Shown in pieces: positions 55,205 through 64,000 of a DNA stretch of 64,000 nt (position 1 is the first letter of the stretch; each line of letters begins with the position of its first letter). The stretch lies in the NCBI RefSeq assembly GCF_050624435.1, contig NC_134546.1:10377001-10441000 (forward strand). The letters are read 5' to 3'. Source of the stretch: Tenrec ecaudatus. Its lineage: Eukaryota > Chordata > Mammalia > Afrosoricida > Tenrecidae. Under the pieces are notes generated by a model. The model was given only the letters and a program-made list of their open reading frames with translations. It made no database searches and was not told the DNA's origin. The translations under genes and the position numbers were made by a program.

Positions 55205-55735
55205 TGTCACTGTGAGGTGGCTTCTGTGAAACAGAACAAAATATCACCCAGATCGGTACCATTCTCATAATCATGGATAAGCTCGAGCCCATGTTAGACA
55301 CTGTGTTATCCTCCCATCTTATGGAGGATGTTCTTCATCTTTGTTGGCGCTCTGCTTTACTAAGCATAATGTCCTTTTTACTGATTGGTCTTTCCTAACA
55401 AAATGGCTAAAATGAGCAAAATGAAGTCTTGCCATCCTTGCTTCTTGAGTCTCTGCCTTCTGGAGTACTCTGGTCGGTGCTTCCTTCAAGACCGAGTGCT
55501 TTGTTCTTCTGGCAATTCATAGTATAGCTAATATCCTTTGCCAACACCATAATGCAAACACGTTAGTTCTCCTTCTATCTCCCCTTTTCATTGTCCAACT
55601 TTCACGTGCATATGAAACAATTGAACCGGCCATCGCTTGGGTCAGGACACATTACTTATCAAAGTGACATGTCTGTGGACTAATAGAAGACTAAATCTCA
55701 GGTTCCTCAACTTTGTCCAATTTCTTTCATAGTGT
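55205..55735 (-). mobile_element. RTE LINE C-terminal ORF2 and 3' end, antisense
   Basis: 'ctgtgaaacagaacaaaata', 'gctctgctttactaagcata', 'gttcttctggcaattcatag', 'ctttcacgtgcatatgaaac' and 'cgcttgggtcaggacacatt' are in the same antisense order as at 32.8 kb. Confidence 0.85.
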
Positions 55736-55828
55736 TTTTGACTTGACCATACTGTGCTTGATGTTCATTCATTCACTCCATTACTACATTTTGAGACTTT
55801 AGTTTTTGTCAGGTACTGGAGATATGCT

Positions 55829-56032
55829 AGAGAGCCCTGGTGGAGTAATAGTTATTCCTTGGGCTGAGACCTGCAAGGTCAACAGTTTGAAACCACCATC
55901 CACTCTTCGGGAGAAAGAGTGAGCTTTTTAGTCCGATAAAGAGTTCCAGTGTTGGAAACTCACAGGGGGCAGTTCTACCCTGTCACTATTGACTCTATGG
56001 AAATAAGGTGTTTTTTTTTTTTTTGGTTTGGG
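55829..56032 (+). mobile_element. AfroSINE, full length, sense
   Basis: 'agagccctggtggagtaata', 'gaccTGcaaggtcaacagtt', 'ccactcttcgggagaaagag', 'ggaaactcacagggggcagt' and 'tctaccctgtcactattgac', with a T-rich then 'ggtttggg' end. Confidence 0.93.
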
Positions 56033-56544
56033 AATAAGAGAAATGTGGTAGTCCCATGGATCATAGAGTCTTATGGGGGAAAGAAAGCATGCAAACAAAT
56101 AAGTGAGAAGAATTAAGCTATCTATTCTAAAACATTTCGCAGATATCCTTTCTATTAAAGAAATAAAGAAAAATAAGATAGATGTCCAAGATCTTCTATT
56201 AGTTGTAAAATATTGTAGAAGCAAGGGTGAGCTAAAATAAACTATAGGCAAAAAAAATACCCTTCTTAACGTTTTCCCCTTGTTAGAGTTAATTTTTACT
56301 TTGGCATTAGGGCACATTAATTTTTCTTCTCTCACAGTCAGCATCTGTTACTTTCCCCTTCAGGCAAGCACAGAAAATAAATTGCCAGGCAAGAAACAAT
56401 AAGTGCATGCATCTAGAGCCTGAAACAAAATTGGTAGGTATAATTTTAACTCTTCCTGTTTTCATAGTTTTTTTTTGCATATGGAATAATGTGCAGATTG
56501 AACTTTCCATTTTTCTGATGACGTAGACTGGCACGGTGGGGAAA

Positions 56545-56670
56545 ATTCAGGCATAGGAAGCAGAGGAACTTTACATTTTGATACTAGTGCTGATTATTTG
56601 GTGGACAAGCCACTTAGCCTCACGGAGCCTGTTTGCTTGTTGGTAAAAATGAGTGATAGAATTATTTATG
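56545..56670 (+). mobile_element. MIR fragment, sense
   Basis: 'ggacaagccacttagcctca', 'cggagcctgtttgcttgttg' and 'gtaaaaatgagtgatagaat' match the centre of MIR. Diverged. Confidence 0.6.
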
Positions 56671-56756
56671 CTATTATTTTAACAAATATATATATATGTT
56701 TACCTATATTAGGCCTTTAAGAATCCTGAGCTATTGCTATTGGACTCTAGATAAGA

Positions 56757-56948
56757 AAGGAGCTTTGGTGGTGTTGTGGTTATGTGCTAGGCGGCTAACC
56801 CCAAGGTCAGCCACTGGAAGCCATAGCTGTTCCTCTCCTCCTGCAGCGTCCCAGTCTCGCACCCCCGCCCCAGAGGCGCTTCTACTCTATCCTTGCAGGC
56901 TCACTCTGAGTCAGAATCGACTCGAGGGGAGTGAGTTTGGTTTTTCGT
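56757..56948 (+). mobile_element. AfroSINE, sense, CpG-rich centre
   Basis: The head 'aaggagctttggtggtgttg' and 'gcggctaaccccaaggtcag' and the end 'gagtcagaatcgactcgagg' with 'gagtgagtttggttttt' are intact. The centre (56840-56885) is unusually GC-rich and replaced relative to other copies. Confidence 0.9.
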
Positions 56949-56999
56949 TTTCCCTTTTGTCTTTGAGGATAAAAAAGATTTCGTTTTCTTAGTCCTTGA

Positions 57000-57720
57000 A
57001 TGAGCGTGCAATATACACAATTGCTTTATTATCTACTACGGGGGGGACGGGACTTGGCCTAATTATATTAAAAGATAAATAAGGAATAAAACGGTCTTAA
57101 TTTATGACATCTATCGGGACAAAAAGGAGTCGCTAGGTGATGAAAATGGCTAAATGTTTAATTATTAGCCCAAAGCTTCCAATTTGCCTAGAGACACTTC
57201 AGAAGGCAGGACTGACTGTTCTGAAAAGTAACAGCCTCCAAGGCCTCTGGTGCTGTTGTGTTCTGTTCACATGCATATGGGGCTGCCAGGAATTGGATCT
57301 ACTCAACGGCAACTAACATTGCCACCGCCAATTAATGGGACAAGGTCGCTCCAAGTTTTGAGGGCCTAGGGACGGACTCTAAAAATGAGAACAGGCACAG
57401 ATTAAAGCTAGGACCTTGTGTAAATCGTAATGCCAAACCTGCCCCATAATATGAAAGGCGAATCTACATTCGTCTAAGATTACATAGATATTAGATGAAA
57501 ATAGGCGATTGCACTTCTGATTAGAGATACATAGTAGATGTTGGTTTGGGTTGATTTATCATTGAATCCCTTCTTGTTTGGAGAAGTTTCCTAAATATAA
57601 AGAATAGGGGCTATTTCTCACCTCTGTAAAGCATAAGCTAACAAATGTTTCCGTATTTCCAGCCATAAGGACATGCCATGCGAACTACGGGTAACATGGA
57701 AAGGAATGCGAGTTCTAGAA
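57000..57720. other. Mostly unannotated; short RTE/SINE end near 57235-57320
   Basis: 'aattggatctactcaacggc' then 'aactaacattgcc' (57291-57323) is an RTE/SINE-type 3' end. The remainder shows no gene or named repeat. Confidence 0.45.
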
Positions 57721-57724
57721 CACT

Positions 57725-58345
57725 TCTTTGTGCTCATACAAATCTGTACATGGGCTAAGAGATGAGAATGCACAACACATGAAAGACTGGACCACATGTC
57801 AGGAAATGTGTGTCAAATCATCTAAGAAGCTGGGCTTCATGAAGAAGGTCACAGCAGCAGAACAGGAGGGAGTCTTGTTAACAACCAGAGACAAGCAGAA
57901 GACACAACCTTGCTTGATGAAATCAAGCAGAACTTAAAACACTTGCCGGTGAAGGTCAAAGACCGCAATTTTCCGTAAGGATTACAACTCAATGCAAAGC
58001 AAATCAAAATTCTCACAACTGGACCAACAGACAACATCATTATACTTGAAGAAAAATAGAAGTTGCCAAGAATCTTATTTTGCTTGGATCTACAATCAAT
58101 GCTCATGAAAATAACAGTCAAGAATCAAATGATACGTTGTCAAGTTTGGAGGGCTAGAAGTTCAAATGCAGGGGCAGCGGGGGAGAGGAAGACCCTCAAG
58201 GAGAGTGATTGAACAGTGGCTGCAACAATGGACTGAGGCGTAGCACCAATCGTAAGGGTGGCTTGAAGCCCTGCGGTGTTTTGCTCTGTTGTGCAGAGCA
58301 TGGCTATGGTGGGAAAAGACTCTATAGCACCTAACAACTACAACA
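57725..58345 (+). pseudogene. RTE LINE C-terminal ORF2 and 3' end remnant
   Basis: 'acacaaccttgcttgatgaa', 'caattttccgtaaggattac', 'aaatcaaaattctcacaact', 'ggaccaacagacaacatcat', 'ttgcttggatctacaatcaa', then 'gattgaacagtggctgcaac' and 'aatggactgaggcgtagcac' give the RTE order just after the YADD region down to the 3' end. The phrase around 58140-58170 shows a deletion between two of these blocks. No open frame survives. Confidence 0.85.
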
Positions 58346-58435
58346 ACACGACACTGTACTATTTATTCTATTGTTTGAGTTCTTCCAGCTTGCGCTATCG
58401 AATGCTCTTGTTCCTTCAACACATCTCATTTTCCT

Positions 58436-58536
58436 TCCTTCCTCCCTTCCTCCCTTCCTTCCCTCCTTCCTTCCTCCCTCCTTTCCTTCCTTCCTTTCTT
58501 CCTTCCTTCCTTCCTTCCTTCCTTCCTTCCTTCCTG
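58436..58536 (+). repeat. (CCTT)n / (CCCT)n microsatellite
   Basis: About 100 bases of tetranucleotide CCTT with interspersed CCCT and TTTC variants. All bases are pyrimidine on this strand. Confidence 0.97.
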
Positions 58537-58679
58537 AGTGCTCCTTGCTTTCTGTGACCACAAGAAGCTTCTGGCTTATTTGATAATTTCTGAGTTCCAG
58601 CCCTACCTAGAATCAGCTGCTACTTCTTCAAGAAGTCCTGTTTCCTTTTAAGGAAAATGACATTTAGAATCCAAGAACT

Positions 58680-59468
58680 ATATTAAATGAAGGGGGAGGT
58701 GCAGAGTGGAGAACCAAGGCCCAAGTGTCGACCAATGGAGATCCCCTTACAGAGGGGTTTAGGAGAGGAGATGGGTTAATTAGGGTGTGAGGTAGTATCG
58801 ATGAAGAACACAGCTTTCCCCCAGATCCTGGATGCTTCCTCCCCCCAACTACCATGATCCGAATTCTACCTTGCAGGGCTGGATAGGACAGAGGCTGTAC
58901 ACTGGTGCATATGAGGGTTGGAGGTACAGGGAATCCAGGGTGGATGATACCTTCAGGACCAAGGGTGTGAGGGACGATGCTGGGAGAGTGGAGGGTGAGT
59001 GGGTTGGAAAGGGGGAACTGATTACAAGGATCCACATGTGACCTCTTCCTTGGGAGAGGGACAGCAGAGAAGGGGGGAAGGGAGACTCCGGATAGGGCAA
59101 GATATGACAAAATAACGAGGTATAAATTACCAAGGGCACATGAGGGAGGGGGGAAAGGGGAGGGAAGGGAAAAAAAAAAAGAGGACCTGATGCAAGGGGC
59201 TTAAGTGGAGAGCAAATGCCTTGAGAATGATTGGGGCAGGGAATGTATGGATGTGCTTTATACAATTGATGTATGTATATGTATGGATTGTGGTAAGAGT
59301 TGTATGAGTCCCTAATAAAATGTAAAAGAAGAAAAGAGAAAAAAATGATTAGGGCAAAGACTGTACAGATGTGCTTTATACAATTGATGTATGTATATGT
59401 ATGAACTGTGAAAAGAATTGTATGAGCCCCAATAAATTGTTAAAATAAAAAAAATTAAAAAAAAAAAA
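58680..59468 (+). mobile_element. LINE-mobilised retroposon with two successive 3' tails
   Basis: Exact 14-base duplications agaatccaagaact (58666-58679, 59469-59482) bound a 789-bp insert. It shares its body with 44.53-45.16 kb ('ccccttacagaggggtttag', 'actaccatgatccgaattct', 'gtacactggtgcatatgagg'). One tail ends 'gtccctaataaaatg' (59309-59323). A second complete tail ends 'gccccaataaattg' (59427-59440) before the final A-run. One duplication around both tails means one insertion event. Confidence 0.93.
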
Positions 59469-59624
59469 AGAATCCAAGAACTGGCCACCAGGAATGCTCA
59501 ACAAATATTTTCTGGATGTTTTTGGCGGGACTGGCATTTTTGGGCATTAGAAACATATCAGGAAAGGTCTAGGCCCTCGTGAAATTTACATTCTAATACA
59601 TCAAGTTCATTCAATGTGACAATG

Positions 59625-59685
59625 TGAACAAGGAGCCTAGGACAGCACCTGGCTCATAAAAGGTGCTCAATAACTGTTGGTGTGG
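59625..59685 (+). mobile_element. MIR 3' end fragment, sense
   Basis: 'cctaggacagcacctggctc', 'ataaaaggtgctcaataact' and 'gttggt' form the classic MIR 3' end. Confidence 0.8.
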
Positions 59686-59689
59686 ATCT

Positions 59690-61855
59690 CCTTTCCTCGC
59701 CCTGCACCCCACAACTGTGCTCCCCTATGTGTTTTAAATCCCTTCCTTAAGGATGGCCCAAACTGGGCTATGCTGAGTGCTGGAGTCAGGTACAGTGTGA
59801 TATAGGTGAGCTGTAATTCATGCTAGTGTACACAGCATTTGATACACAGCATTTGTCTCCACAGAGCAATTCTGAAGTATACCTGAGAAGGCAAATCAGA
59901 CTGTAAGCATCTAACCTCAACCCAAAAGGTCCAACTCAAACTAATGGCAGGAGATGAGGACAAATCTTAGTGTTTCATTGGACAAAAAACAAATGCAGAA
60001 GCAGCAGCTACATCCAGGGGAAAAGGTCCAAAATGAAAAGTAGGAATAGGGTGGTGAAATAGGGTCTCAATGGAGCCCCTACAGTGTGGAGATGTCTTAA
60101 CAGGCAGGGCAGGTATGCTAGGCCTTTGAATAGACATCTCTTTCACTTTATTCAACTCCCAAAGTTCCCAAGGTTCAGTCAGGTAAAGAACCCATCCTCA
60201 CCTAGAGGAAATTTTGGCACAAACATAGTGTGGACACTGTGATAGCCACAATGTTTATGTGTTCCATTCCATTTTTGACAATTTCCAAATTTCCTAGATT
60301 CATACTTTGTAGGTTCTGTGTTCTGATTATTAATGCACGATTATAGCTTTTTTTTTTTCATTTTGAGTTGTGCTCGATCCAGAAGTGAAAATTTTCAAAA
60401 TCTTTACTCCCTCCACCTCATTAAGGTAGACTGAGTTTTGGGGAGGCAGCTCTTCCCCAGGCACATTTTGCTTGCTTTTTCATGCGGGGCTCATCTTCCA
60501 GCTTTGAACCGGATAACGTGCTGCTGCTATTCATAAGGCTCTCGGTGGCTAATTTCTCAGAAACAGATCACCTTTTCTCTCTCCCTGGTCTGTTTTTAGT
60601 GTGGAAGCTCCAGTGACTCTTCTTCACCATGGGTTGACTGGTGCCATGGCTTCCAGCACTGCAGCACAGTCAACGGACAGATTGAGTGGTTATTTATAGT
60701 AGATACCCTACATGTATACATATTATAAATAGTGAACAAATCTAATTATTAATAACTAAATACATCAGAAGGCCACACACAAACACACACCCTTCTGATA
60801 TCTTTCTGAGGTTGCGCTCAGTATGGTTTTAGGAGAAAAAACTCACTGTATTCTAGTGAAATGAATCCAGAAGAGAGTTTGTCTTTTAAAACCACCTCAT
60901 TGCTTACAACATTTATAGAATGAATCAAAACTGCCACTTTCAATCTCATTTTGATACAGGAAGAGGGTAACTGGTTGTGGAAGCCGTACGGTGCTCTCTT
61001 GTCCCTTTATAGCCTGGTCCCTTGACTAGGGACTGTGGGATCCAAGAATTTAGAGAAGAGGTAGGTCGGGGCAAGATGATCACATTTCTGACACTGTCCT
61101 CTCATAAAACCTGTTCTCCTGGCACATTCTTGCCAAAAAACATACCAATCAATGCTGAAAGATACCAGTCAGGAGAGGTGCATGGGTAGCCATGCGGGAT
61201 GATGTCAGGGATAAGTCGATTCTTCCTTAAAGCTGGGCATGATGTCCCCTTGTTGCCATGTACAGCAGGGAATTTGAAGGGCACTTCTGTACTTAGAATA
61301 GGATATTTTTAGAGACTTAGCTGGCTTAAAGTAGAAAATAGAACACAACAAGATTTTAAGCTAATTTCAATTCCTCCTTGGCAGCTGTAATATTATACAT
61401 AGTAAATATCTAGGGTAAACCAAGTAGTCACATGGGAAAATGATATTTCACACCTCTATTTTGGAATTGTCTGCAAAGTTTGCCACATCCCTCATGATGA
61501 ACATCACATAGTTAAATTGATCATCACCCGAGATGAACATGATGATCTATAATTAAATTATTAGTCATTGTTCTCCTACATCAAAAAGATTTGATTTCTC
61601 AATTCATGGACAAAGTCCATAACAAAGGTTGCTGCTTACACCTTGATATCTGCCACATACTGAACCAAGCTGAAACCAGAGGGACTAATTAGCATGGCTG
61701 TTAGATCATCTGTTTAAAAACAACAATAAAACTTTCATGAAACTTTATATTCAGCTTGTAAAAGAAGAATAAAACCCAAAGGACACTGGTTTCCTTAGCA
61801 GTTGAAGACTAGAACTTTGCAGTCTTCTGGCATATTAAATATAAATAAGCAAATT
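59690..61855. other. Sequence without recognisable gene or repeat
   Basis: A 2.2-kb stretch with no AfroSINE, RTE or LTR that I can see, which is unusual for this part of the window. It has a CA-rich run at about 60775-60795 and no convincing exon. Confidence 0.4.
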
Positions 61856-61857
61856 GA

Positions 61858-61945
61858 AAACCAGCTGCCACAGAGTTGAATCAAACTCATGGCAGCCTTG
61901 CATGCATCAGAGTAAACTGTGTCTATAAGTTTTTTAAAAATAAGA
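61858..61945 (-). mobile_element. Afrotherian SINE fragment, antisense
   Basis: 'aaaccagctgccacagagtt', 'gaatcaaactcatggcagcc' and 'gcatcagagtaaactgtgtc' fit the 3' part of the second-type SINE. Confidence 0.6.
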
Positions 61946-61984
61946 AAGCTATTCCTGTTTATGGTTCCTTTGAGAGAGCCTTTC

Positions 61985-62165
61985 ATTTATTTATTTACAA
62001 AGTTTTATTGATATGCAATTTACATATCATACAATTCAATAGTTCAGCCATGTGAAAAGAGTTGTGTGATCATCACCATAATCAATTTTAGAGCATTTTC
62101 TTTTTTATTGTCTGAGTGTTGTGATTAGCTCTCCACTCCTCCCCAACCTCCTCTAGGAAACTATT
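61985..62165 (-). mobile_element. L1 3' end, antisense
   Basis: 'caaagttttattgatatgca', 'atttacatatcatacaattc', 'aatagttcagccatgtgaaa' and 'tcaattttagagcattttct' are the antisense 3' end of an old L1 family. Confidence 0.7.
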
Positions 62166-62373
62166 CATTCAGTTACTGTCTTTATAGACTTACTTAACCT
62201 GGATTTCATAGATAGAAAGGCAGAACAAAAGAAATCAACAGCAAGAACAAAACCGGAAAAACTTCCATAGAAAAGAAAGCAGGACATATTAAGACTCAGG
62301 GCAAATTTAACATGGGTGACAAGGGAGATCAAACGATAAGGCATCAAATTGTAACCTAACTACGTCCACCACC

Positions 62374-62470
62374 AGGAGCCTGGGTTTTCCCATTAGGCTG
62401 CTAACCACAAGGTCAGCAATTCAAGCCCCCCAGCTGCTCCATGGGTGAAAGTTGAGGCTTTCTACATGTC
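62374..62470 (+). mobile_element. AfroSINE, head half, sense
   Basis: 'caggagcctgggttttccca', 'taggctgctaaccacaaggt', 'cagcaattcaagccccccag' and 'ctgctccatgggtgaaagtt'. The body is lost after 'ggctttctacatgtct'. Confidence 0.82.
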
Positions 62471-62625
62471 TCCAACCATCTACTTTCCATGCACTCTGTC
62501 TGAAAGGGAGGCAGTCACATCTAGGTATGGTTAGTGAGGTTTCCAAATTGGATCCTTCTGGTGTGGCCTATGAAGGATACTGTGCATCTTGAAAGTTCCA
62601 GAGGGTTTCTTATGGCTGGTTTTCA

Positions 62626-62812
62626 GACCTAAACCCAAATCAAACCACTGCCATTGAGTGGTTTAGAGTGCCCCTATACAGGATGTCCGAGACGGAAATC
62701 GTTCTGGGAACAGATAGCTTCGTCTTTCTCCCACAGAGAGACTTGTAGGTTTGAGCCACTGACCTGTGGTTAGCAATCCAAAATCTAACCCATGGTACCA
62801 TGAGGGTTCACC
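62626..62812 (-). mobile_element. AfroSINE, full length, antisense
   Basis: 'cccaaatcaaaccactgcca', 'cccctatacaggatgtccga', 'tcgtctttctcccacagaga', 'cctgtggttagcaatccaaa' and the head 'ggtaccatgagggttc'. A further antisense head-like stretch follows to about 62900. Confidence 0.88.
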
Positions 62813-62984
62813 AGACCTTAATTCACTGCTAGGAATATACGAACCTCTAACCTTGCAGTTAACTGAGTGTATTGACTGTACCACCACCAAAATCCTAGGC
62901 ATATTTTACAGTGGTGGTACCTCTTACAGCAACTTGGTGCCACTTGTGTGGAGGTAGCCTAGGAATCTAACCGGTCAATCAGGT

Positions 62985-63482
62985 GTGTGTGAGGCCGGGT
63001 GGTCTAGAGAAACAAACCAGTGACACTCATCTGTGTACAAGAAAGAACTTTCTATGAAGAAGCAACTTTACAGCAAGAAGCCAGCCTGGCCTAGTCAAAC
63101 TCAAATCCATAAAGTCACTGCTAACTGGGCCCTTTTATCAGACTCACGGAGCTGCGGGTGGATGATGTAGAAAAGTGAGTCAGGGAGATCACAGGCTGGT
63201 TAGTGCAGAGTCTTGTGGATTCAACATAGGTGGAAGAATGGCAGGGTGCCGTCGGCTCTCAGGATTAGGTGGCCCACTTGGGGCCATCCCTGGAAGCAGA
63301 CACAGAGTCCCAGTGAAGTTCCAGGGAGGAAGAAGGTGAAGTGAGAGAGAGAAAGGCAGTTCCCAGAATCCCTCACTCTCACTCCCTCAATGAGATGTCA
63401 TTAAGCTACCACTTAATTGACAGGCTTGACTCCACCCCTACCCAGGAGTGTCCAGTTGACATAAAATCATCCAATTACCCCA
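62985..63482 (-). mobile_element. ERVL (MLT2-like) LTR, antisense, third copy
   Basis: 'gtctagagaaacaaaccagt', 'acaagaaagaactttctatg', 'agagtcttgtggattcaaca', 'ttgacaggcttgactccacc' and 'agttgacataaaatcatcca' align in order with the LTRs at 45.95-47.03 kb, with much divergence. It is the oldest-looking of the three. Confidence 0.65.
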
Positions 63483-63634
63483 AAAGAGACAGGGGTTGTG
63501 AACTATAAATAAAGAGGGTGGACACAGAACACAAGGAGCATTGAGGAGTGAGAAGGAAGTGAGGGAAATTATGGGGTCTAGATGGGAAGGAGTAAGCAGT
63601 TCTTACTTTTTTGAAGGCAATGCTGCACAGTGGA

Positions 63635-63760
63635 TGTTAAGAAACATCCTGAGTTCTGGAAGCAGAGTAAGATTCCAAGCTCGGTTCCAGCATGCCCTGA
63701 GTTGACCTGGACTAAGTGATTTGATCTCTCAGTGTTGTCACTACCTCATATCTGTGAGGA
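63635..63760 (+). mobile_element. MIR fragment, sense
   Basis: 'catcctgagttctggaagca', 'ggactaagtgatttgatctc' and 'tcagtgttgtcactacctca' fit MIR. The rest of 63483-64000 shows nothing recognisable. Confidence 0.55.
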
Positions 63761-64000
63761 CTCATTAAGAGAAGCAGAATCACTATTGTGGGAGGCAGTG
63801 GGGAAGTGAGGCTCTGGAATCCAGTTGAAAGATCAGAGGGATCACACACATATCAGCCCCTCTGAGAAAGCAGGTGTGTCCAATTGCTGAAATGGGACTG
63901 GGCAAGGGAGCTGGTGGAGCAATCTATAGGGAGCTGTGGCCTTGGAGGACCAGATCCAAGCATCTGTTGATAAACTCGGGGCTGCATTTGGTCAGATCCA

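Noticed and set aside
58331..58561. Open frame with Lys-Glu-Gly-Arg repeats
   Set aside because: It is a translation of the CCTT/CCCT microsatellite and not a protein-coding gene.

Overview
The window is nuclear mammalian DNA, almost certainly from an afrotherian and most likely a tenrec (Echinops or a close relative). The inference rests on three things read in the sequence. (1) There are more than 25 copies of the afrotherian tRNA-derived SINE (AfroSINE), whose body ends in an 'ataRgttggaattgactcaa'-like segment. (2) There are many fragments of the BovB-like RTE LINE of Afrotheria and its short derivatives. (3) There are two copies of a hAT element whose termini and body match SPIN, a horizontally transferred transposon known from tenrec among few mammals. 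The species call is an inference from repeat content.

The only strong sign of a host gene is a CpG island at about 15.78-16.68 kb. It has GC boxes, a CCAAT box, a ZNF143-type ACTACAACTCCC site and a very good minus-strand splice donor (CCG|GTGAGT) at 16062/16061. The simplest reading is that a minus-strand gene starts near 16.4 kb with a short, probably untranslated first exon, and that 1-16 kb is its first intron. I could not identify the gene, and no other exon is recognisable. The long ORFs across the island start at GTG or are byproducts of GC-rich sequence. The stretch from 16.7 to 64 kb looks intergenic and is dominated by repeats.

Layout. 1-8.3 kb: sparse MIR and AfroSINE, a SINE-in-SINE at 6.3 kb, and SPIN inserted in an AfroSINE at 7.77 kb. 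8.3-15.7 kb: largely unique, with one RTE derivative, one palindromic MITE-like element and a second SPIN. 15.8-16.7 kb: CpG-island promoter. 17.3-22 kb: AfroSINEs and a LINE-type retroposon. 22.48-23.63 kb: a decayed mariner with its transposase remnant, followed by an ERV-type LTR. 27.7-34.3 kb: RTE pieces, an L1 split by an LTR, an internally deleted mariner and a head-to-head RTE pair. 38.7-39.9 kb: RTE reverse-transcriptase remnant. 43.1-47.35 kb: a single RTE ORF2 broken by three successive insertions, one of which carries a tandem triplication. 52.77-53.30 kb: a full-length RPS20 retrocopy with an unbroken reading frame and perfect target-site duplications. 53.9-63.8 kb: more AfroSINE, RTE, LTR and L1 remnants and a CCTT microsatellite.

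There is no operon-like system, CRISPR array, tRNA or rRNA gene. The interest lies in transposon history (SPIN, mariner, double-tailed retroposons, nested insertions), the unidentified promoter and the intact RPS20 retrocopy. Repeat family names come from recognition of consensus features without a database search, and most repeat ends are accurate only to about 10-20 bases, except where a target-site duplication fixes them.
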